A stretch of DNA of 64,000 nt from the NCBI RefSeq assembly GCF_000091045.1, contig NC_006681.1:584287-648286 (forward strand), in the 5' to 3' direction. The stretch comes from Cryptococcus deneoformans JEC21 (Eukaryota > Basidiomycota > Tremellomycetes > Tremellales > Cryptococcaceae). Positions within the stretch are counted from its first letter, which is position 1; each line of letters begins with the position of its first letter. The notes under the pieces are model-generated. The model ran no database searches, was not told the origin of the DNA, and worked only from the letters and a program-made list of their open reading frames with translations. Positions 58,231-64,000 of the stretch are shown here, piece after piece. A program made the position numbers and the translations under genes.

Positions 58231-59134
58231 GCTTGTGGCTGGTCAAGGTTATTGGTAAAACAGGGCGGTGTGGGCTGAAAAAGGTGGCCGGCGATGAGGT
58301 TGTTAATATCGAGGGGCAGACAGTATTGTTTGCATATTGGAGCTACTTATTATCTCCGAGCTATTTGGAAGAGATGTTGACGCTTTCCCATCACTGAGCA
58401 TGCCTGACAAGGTGAAGACGAACCGTATTGAAGCGGCAGAGCGGCTAGGCGCCAAAGCGCGCTCGCTGATGATAATCTTTGCGGACATTTCTTATCTCCT
58501 GCTGTAGTGCCTGGCGGGCTTAGGGCATATTGTCGACCCGCACCTTGATTGACGTACTGCTGAGTCTATTGTCCCTTTGAGAATAGGATGCGACGTCGGC
58601 AAGCCTTCAAAATACGAACAGTTCAATTGTTGGGCGTCGGGTACGTATCGCGCGTAGCTTGGTTATGCTGTGCCTGTAAACCTTTCATTCTTCCCATTCT
58701 AACGACCAACTAACTTGTGGTCGTCTAAACTCTCTGTAGGCCCCCTGTTACATATCCACTATCACCATTTTGGCAGAAAGACAAGATGTTTTCCACCTGA
58801 CCGCAGGATTGCAAGGAAAAAAGGAGCGGCCTGCTTCGCATATTGAGGAGTTATTTAGATGTGAAATAAAGCCTACCATGGGGAGTGGAAGAAGACCGTT
58901 GGCGATGACAGCGACGCTTGGTGGATCAGGTAAGGACTGGCTGCTCTGAGCTGGTTTAAGATATTCTTGGGTCTTCACAGCTGGTAGTTTTGAAGCTGGA
59001 GATGTGCATTGGTTATTATGAGTCGTCGGGTCCGTACTTCTTCGATCGTTCGCGTACGCGAAAACTCGTTATCGCAAGTCATCGCAAGTCACGTGACATC
59101 AGTGATTCGAGCTTATGGGCATGTAAAAGCCCGG
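58231..59134. other. Gene-free 0.9 kb between amine oxidase 2 and the ACS relic
   Basis: Contains the promoter of amine oxidase 2. Short frames at 58303-58488 and 58748-58978 have no credible protein character. A direct repeat ATCGCAAGTC-ATCGCAAGTC sits near 59072-59091. No intact gene seen. Confidence 0.4.
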
Positions 59135-59768
59135 ATGGTTTTTAATGCAACTCACAACGCCTTGGATCGACATTTCTACGCCCGCCCAGCCGGAACTGCT
59201 ATCATTCTATGAGGCAGACGGCTCATTCAGTCCCCGATAAACCATCTTTGCTAAGCTCTGCGGAGAGATCAGCCGGCTCGTCAACGTTCTCAAGTTCTAC
59301 GGAGTGAAATCGTGAGATGTGGGATTACTCTAGTGCGTGTTGCTTGGCTTGTTGCCTTGTTGTCAGTCATTTGCTCTTGTACTTACCAGCCCGTAGCTTT
59401 CCTATGACATGGAAAGCCGTCGCAGTCTTCTTGGCTTATGCTCGGGATGGTACCCCGGTGTCGTTGAGACTTGTTGTCGTTGGTACTAGATGGAATCACT
59501 GGTCAAACAAGCCGTTCGCGCCTTTGTAAATCTGAAGTCGGCCTCTGATACCGGCAAGGGTTCTCCATTCACCCTTCACAAAGAGCTCGCGTCTCAAGTA
59601 CGTTCCGTCCTAGGCCCTTTTGCGGCGCCGAAGAAAATCTGTATTGTTTCAGATCTGCCTAAGACCAGGTCAGGGAAGATTATGTGACGTATCTTGAAAC
59701 AGGCGGCTTCCGGAGAAACCGATCAATTGGAAGACTTGTGGTCGCTGGCTCACCCCGAGTGTGTCCGA
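59135..59768 (+). pseudogene. Decayed, internally deleted acetyl-CoA synthetase relic
   Basis: Fragments of an AMP-forming acetyl-CoA synthetase lie in the right order in changing frames. VFNATHNALDRHFYARPAGTA (59138-59205) matches the NALDRH block near the N-terminus. A frame change leads to YEADGS, then an in-frame stop, then AKLCGEISRLVNVLKFYGVK (59250-59311), closed by TGA. PMTWKAVAVFLAYARDGTPVS (59402-59465) matches the MPMxxEAV..LACARIGA block. The following ~300 residues, including the AMP-binding core, are gone. The C-terminus resumes as LASQVRSVLGPFAAPKKI and SDLPKTRSGKIM, the family's A10 block with the acetylatable lysine, but the next codon is TGA where CGA/Arg is expected; RILKQAASGETDQLEDL follows. 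Clearly non-functional. Confidence 0.85.
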
Positions 59769-60344
59769 GGAAAGTGAGTGGCGTGATGATTCTTCCGGTG
59801 AACTGAGACTGATAACAACTACTCGTCTAGCCGTCCATGTTGTAGATCAAAAAGAGGCAAGCAATCGCTCTAACATGCTCCTGAGCCCATTATATAAGGT
59901 CTTGGGAGTGGAGCCTGGAGTAAGCACTGGAAAAGTTAAGAAAGAAGGGGATATCATTTGACATATCGCTTTGGAAATACTTTGGGGAATGTATCTTGAT
60001 ATAAATTTACTTGATGCGTGCTCGCGTTCGCTCTCACGGAGGACAGCTCAGCACCATGTCAAGAAGACGAAGGGCTGGTGGCCCACATCTTTGAATGATG
60101 AGAAAAGGGTAGAGCTTAGAGTTACTTGATTTATCAAATAGAGTTATTTGATTTATCAATGAATCCTGAGTCGCAACTGAAAATAGCAGGAACAGAAAGG
60201 ACAAGAAATGAGCCTAAATGTATTCGCGCTCGCAGGGACATGTAGCCTTGTCTGATCTCATTCTCTGCGTGGAATAAATGCGGGCGCGAACAACATACAT
60301 GCTTTGTAATATTATTTATAGCGTTTTTCAACCTCAATTTACGC
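59769..60344. other. Intergenic, no gene seen
   Basis: About 580 bp between the relic and the 3' end of the SDR gene. It is AT-rich, with GAGTTACTTGATTTATCAA repeated imperfectly at 60119-60159. No RNA gene or ORF is credible. Confidence 0.45.
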
Positions 60345-61484
60345 TTAGCAGTGATAGCCACCGTCGACAATCCTTACAACTTGGTCAGCACGATGAGAGA
60401 AGATGGTTACACTGGTGGTACTTACAAATCTGTGCCGGTGCAGAAGGTCGAAGCATCGGAAGCAAGGTAAAGATAGGCACCAGCAAGCTCTCTGTACTCC
60501 CCTGTCCGGTTGAGGACCTGACGAGTCAAGGCATTGGTAATCTCAGACTCCGGCGCGCCTTGTGCATCACCCATATAGCCAGCTAGAATACACAGTTGGT
60601 ATAGGCCTAGACCAATGGATAACGAAGTTTACTCACGAGACACAGAGTTGACCCTGGCGAAATCCTTGAATTCCTGAGCAAGCGAACGGGCCAGAGCGAT
60701 CACTGCAGCTTTACTAGAGTTGTAAACGCCTTGGTCAGTAGGTCGGATGTTGGCGATACCGGCAGCAGATGCTGTAATGATGAACGAGCCGTTCCCCTGC
60801 TTCTTAAATGCCTTTCCAACGATTTGAGCTTGATATACAACAGCGGTGTAGTTGACGGCAATGATGTCCTCCCAGTGTTTCCGGTTGCCATCGAGGATAG
60901 TGTCGTCTTGGGGAATACCGGCATTAGCTACCTGAAGAACTTATCAGGATATGTTCTGTATTCCGTATCCAAAGTATGCTTACCCAGATATCCAGCCTGC
61001 CAAGCTCTTTCACGACATTTTCAACCAACCGCTGAGTGGCGTCATAGTCCCGCACTGTTAACAACAGGAGGTTGTCAGTCATACGTCGACTGATTACCCC
61101 AGCCAGAAAGATAGAGAAAGATCCCACTCACCGTCGAGTTGATAGGCCTTGACTTTGACCCCCGTTCGAGCAGCTAGATCGGAAGCGGTCTTTTCAGTAT
61201 GCTTGCTTCTTGCATAGAGCAGAACCACATTGGCGCCGGCCTCAGCGAAGGCAGTAGCGGCAGCTAGACCGATACCGACAGAGGCACCAGTCACGACAGC
61301 GACTTTACTGGTAGCCTTGGTAAGAAAGGAAATTGCGATATGAAGCCTGAAAGCTTACCCCTTGAGAGAGAACAAACTGAGGCATCGTTAGGACTAGGGC
61401 AGGAGCCGATTGATGGAGAAGGGGTACTTACTCAAGGACGTTGTCGGCCAATGCAGGGGCGGTCTTAGGTGTAAGAGGTGACAT
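60345..61484 (-). CDS. Short-chain dehydrogenase/reductase (sorbose reductase-like)
   Basis: NAD(P)-dependent oxidoreductase of the classical SDR type. The start is the ATG at 61482-61484 (MSPLTPKTAPALADNVLE). Short exons give FSLKGATSKVAVVTGASVGIGLAAATAF, with the TGxxxGIG cofactor loop. Next are VRDYDATQRLVENVVKELGRLDIWV and ANAGIPQDDTILD, with the NAG motif, then SFIITASAAGIANI with the catalytic Ser and VYNSSKAAVIALARSLAQEF with the YxxxK pair. The end reads ELAGAYLYLASDASTFCTGTDL and IVDGGYHC, stopping at 60345. Introns near 60600-60640, 60935-60985, 61060-61130 and 61318-61440 are short. The group (Sou2-like polyol or sorbose reductases) is suggested by the leader and the ending; the substrate is not readable. 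Confidence 0.88.
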
Positions 61485-61902
61485 ATTGGACGGAAGCAAA
61501 TTCTTGCTGTTTTTACAGCTCAAATCTCAAATGGGTGCCAAGGTGAAGAAAGAAGTACGGACTGTCTGGCGAACATGATGCTTATATAAGTGCAACTGGT
61601 CAGCATGGCAATGCATAGCGAAGTAGATGTATCGCTCGAATTGCGCAGGCTGTTAAGCTGAACTTTGACTGCAAGTGTCCCGTATCAACGCTTGACTCTG
61701 TGATGACGAGCGTCGCGCTTATCCGCTGAAGCGCCAAGCCGAAAGAAGAGTACGTATAAACAATACGACAATAGACTATATAATAATACAATCGGACTAC
61801 CAGTCATCCTTTTTTATTCCCTTCTACATCTCTGCTTTCTTCTTTCCATCTTGTATAGCCATCCATTAATCCACTTACGGAGACAACTAGTCGCTCTTCA
61901 CC
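61485..61902. promoter_or_regulatory. Divergent promoter, SDR / O-acetyltransferase
   Basis: About 420 bp between opposing starts. A short frame (61600-61791) is not convincing. CT-rich tract CTTCTACATCTCTGCTTTCTTC near 61821-61848 precedes the rightward start and fits a 5' UTR/promoter. Confidence 0.45.
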
Positions 61903-62647
61903 ATGCCCCCTGCTCCTGCTCCTCACCTTACCAACAAGCTTATTCCACCTCCCGAGGAAGGTGAAGACCCTACCCAGTTGTCTTTGATGATCTCCGCCAA
62001 ACCCTACCTCGCCCTTGACAAATACCTTGACCGTCTTCGCAATCGTGGTGCTATCAAACTAGATGAAATTACGAGAACACCTGATCATGAGAAGCGCATG
62101 GAGCTTTGGAAGGAGTTTGCCAACATAGGCGAAAATGTATCAATCACTCAACGATTTTTCTGCGAATATGTGAGTTATATAAGTTTTATGATAAGATTTC
62201 CCATTGAAATTACCATGATAGGGCTTCAATTTGCATTTTGAAGGCGAGAACTTCATCGCAGCTGATTGTACATTCGTTGATGTCTGCCCAAGTAAGCGCA
62301 TGACATCACACTTGCGCCCGTTCGCTACTAATTTGTGAACAGTTTACATCGGCAAGAGAACGATGATTGGTCCGAACGTCAGAATATACACTCCCGACCA
62401 CCCTATTTCTCCCGAAGCTCGAGCCGGTTTGACTGGTGAGGAGTGGGGCAAGATTGTAAGGATTGAAGAGGACTGTTGGATATGCGGTTCTGCTATCATC
62501 TTGCCTGGCGTTACCGTCGGTAAGGGAAGCACTGTTGCCGCTGGAGCAGTAGTCACGAAAGACATCCCTCCCAGGAGTCTGGCCATGGGTAATCCTGCTC
62601 GTGTCGTCAAGAAAATTCTGGAGGACGGTACCATTGTCAAGGCTTAA
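61903..62647 (+). CDS. Maltose/galactoside-type O-acetyltransferase (hexapeptide-repeat family)
   Basis: Acetyl-CoA dependent transferase with a left-handed beta helix. It starts at 61903 with MPPAPAPHLTNKLIPPPEEG, then DPTQLSLMISAKPYLALDKYLDRLRNRG, the N-terminal helical cap of the Mac domain. Splicing near 62169-62221 and 62291-62341 gives GFNLHFEGENFIAADCTFVDVCP and IYIGKRTMIGPNVRIYTPDHPISPEARA, with the catalytic His (YTPDHP). Repeats of the [LIV]GxxxxI type follow: EEDCWICGSAIILPGVTVGKGSTVAAGAVVTKDIPP, then MGNPARVVKKI. The stop is at 62645-62647. The family is widespread in fungi; the acceptor substrate is unknown. Confidence 0.9.
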
Positions 62648-63188
62648 GTGAAATTTACAAATATGCATGGATCGAACAACTTTGTATCAGTACCAAGCGA
62701 AATGATCTTCGTTAATAAGATGGCCTCTACCTATCACATAACTGACTTATTGCACAAAACATTAAGTACCATTGAAGGGTCGGCGAGGGTCAGGACTCAT
62801 CAGTAGATTAGGGTCCCAACATTTGAGGAAAGATATTGGTTGAAAGGGAAAAAAAATTGAAGGCAAAGGGAGACGGGCCGAGTAGAGAACGCGCCTGGAT
62901 CGTATATAAACCTCTTCATACCCTTTTGGATATCCCCTAATGATCAATTCTCAAAGGCATTAGAGGTATATGCCTCCACCCTTACTACATTTACCAGTCC
63001 TATCTACAGAACCCATCACCTGCGTCTGGATATATTCAATCTACTCTGCTCCCTCCCTATGTCATTTCTACTTTATCTCTGATTGATACTCTTAGTCAGC
63101 CCCAGATATTGATCTTCCGGATCGCCCTGCATGCACATGGTCTACTGCTAGTATTAACTCCTTCCTTTTATTATCAACTGAGACCGCC
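62648..63188. other. Intergenic, convergent 3' flanks
   Basis: About 540 bp between converging genes. No ORF or RNA is seen. Some pyrimidine-rich stretches near 62960-63080. Confidence 0.45.
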
Positions 63189-63756
63189 TTATGGAACGAT
63201 TGCTTTGACATGAACCTCATAGAGCTGCTCGTCGTGGAAGAGCTTCTCGACAGCAGCGGAAGTCCAAGTGGGGTGGGCACCCTTCAAGTACTTGTCAACA
63301 GCCTCAAGTTCAATAGGGAGGTGCTCAGGAAGCGGGCCGACGTGGTAAGCTGTGATCTCGAAGACATGCTTCCAAGCGTTTCCGGCAGACTTATAGCTGG
63401 GGCTGGCGTTAAGAAGGATTTCGGTGATTCGCTACAAATCAAGAAAGTCAATCCCCGATAGATGAAAGGCCCAAGACATTGGTCTGGATAAATGTGAGAC
63501 TCACATCGAAGATGAGGAAGACCTGAGTTCTGAAGTCCCCGAAAGACCCATCCTCGTTTTCACCGACAACCCCAGAGATGTAGAGAGTCTTGGCATTGGC
63601 TGGAAGGATGACAGCAGCAGCGGGGGCGAAGTTACTACGATCAAGATGGTAGATGCAGGTGAGCTTCTATTATAATTATGCTTCTAATGGGATGATGACT
63701 TACTCTCCGAGGACTTTACCTTTGGTGTCGACAGCGTGAAAAGGGATAGAAGACAT
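63189..63756 (-). CDS. RidA/YjgF/UK114-family protein (imine deaminase type)
   Basis: RidA proteins hydrolyse reactive enamine/imine intermediates to ketones and ammonia. It starts at the ATG at 63754-63756, MSSIPFHAVDTKGKVLGE, then an intron; NFAPAAAVILPANAKTLYIS and GVVGENEDGSFGDFRTQVFLIFD give the conserved turn. After a second intron: RITEILLNASPSYKSAGNAW, KHVFEITAYHVGPLPEHLP, AVDKYLKGAHPTWTSAAVEKL, and VHVKAIVP, ending at 63189. RidA-like proteins usually show an Arg near AHPxRT; this one has HPTWTS, so the active arginine may be elsewhere or missing, a mark of divergent Rid subfamilies. About 150 residues. Confidence 0.8.
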
Positions 63757-64000
63757 GATGCAGGTGTTGCCTTGGTATGTTTCGAGATATGAATAGAAAA
63801 ATAACCGAGCGAGTTGTGGATGCAGCTTACATGACGAACTTGTCTCCCCTTATGTATGCTGGACGAGAGGAGATAGTTAGAATAAACCCTTCAAATATTA
63901 GCTGCATATGCCTTCGCCGGGTGCCGCGGGTTGAGTTGATTGATCTGTAACACCAGACCGCGATACCGCGCGGCATGGCGCAAACAGCCGCCCTGCGCTC
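63757..64000. promoter_or_regulatory. Upstream region of the RidA gene, to the window end
   Basis: The last 244 bp should hold the RidA promoter. GC-rich near the edge (CCGCGGG and CGCGATACCGCGCG). No gene is recognised. Confidence 0.4.

Noticed and set aside
58748..58978. 76-codon leftward frame upstream of amine oxidase 2
   Set aside because: Composition looks random and no start context supports it.

Overview
The window is eukaryotic and fungal, and most resembles a Cryptococcus-like tremellomycete (Basidiomycota). Genes are packed closely on both strands. Almost every coding region is cut by several short introns of about 45-70 nt (GT..AG, one GC..AG), G+C content is near 50 %, and families such as HPC2/ubinuclein, MGR2, MSC7-type ALDH and Zn2Cys6 factors are present. 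The genus is inferred from this gene style and not proven. I spliced the exons by eye, so internal boundaries are approximate while outer limits are usually firm.

Left third (1-26.5 kb), housekeeping: a partial ArfGAP (GCS1 type), a Zn2Cys6 transcription factor, an insulysin-type M16 protease with a mitochondrial-like leader, the TIM23-associated protein Mgr2, an intron-containing tRNA-Trp, an orphan membrane-anchored disordered protein, an Mpv17/Sym1-family protein, a TMEM170-like membrane protein, the HIR-complex subunit Hpc2/ubinuclein, two weakly supported small genes, a carnitine acetyltransferase carrying both a mitochondrial leader and a C-terminal AKL peroxisomal signal, the complex I 23-kDa 2x[4Fe-4S] subunit, an orphan ORF, and a TBC-domain protein that seems to lack both catalytic fingers.

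Middle (26.5-51 kb): a coiled-coil protein, two neighbouring secretory-pathway genes (one with a C-terminal hydrophobic tail, one single-pass and Cys-rich), adrenodoxin reductase (ARH1), a large UBA/zinc-cluster/UBC protein that looks like an E2-E3 hybrid, a disordered NPFL-repeat protein behind twin GGCGCGCC sites, a TXNDC17-like thioredoxin, a striking His/Met/Gly-rich protein with MGKG repeats, mitochondrial 3-ketoacid CoA-transferase (SCOT), a ZNF830-like protein, a membrane-anchored MSC7-type aldehyde dehydrogenase and an OASTL-family cysteine synthase.

Right part (51-64 kb) looks accessory: two different flavin amine oxidases, an SGNH/GDSL esterase, a 501-bp solo LTR with a perfect 5-bp target duplication, a heavily decayed acetyl-CoA synthetase relic, a short-chain dehydrogenase, a maltose-type O-acetyltransferase and a RidA-family protein. 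Amine oxidases release imines and aldehydes, and RidA proteins hydrolyse reactive imines, so the block may be a loose amine-catabolism neighbourhood. The LTR and the relic show that it has been rearranging.

Shared themes are mitochondrial function (Mgr2, Mpv17, CAT, NDUFS8, ARH1, SCOT, insulysin) and acyl/acetyl-unit metabolism (CAT, SCOT, ACS relic).
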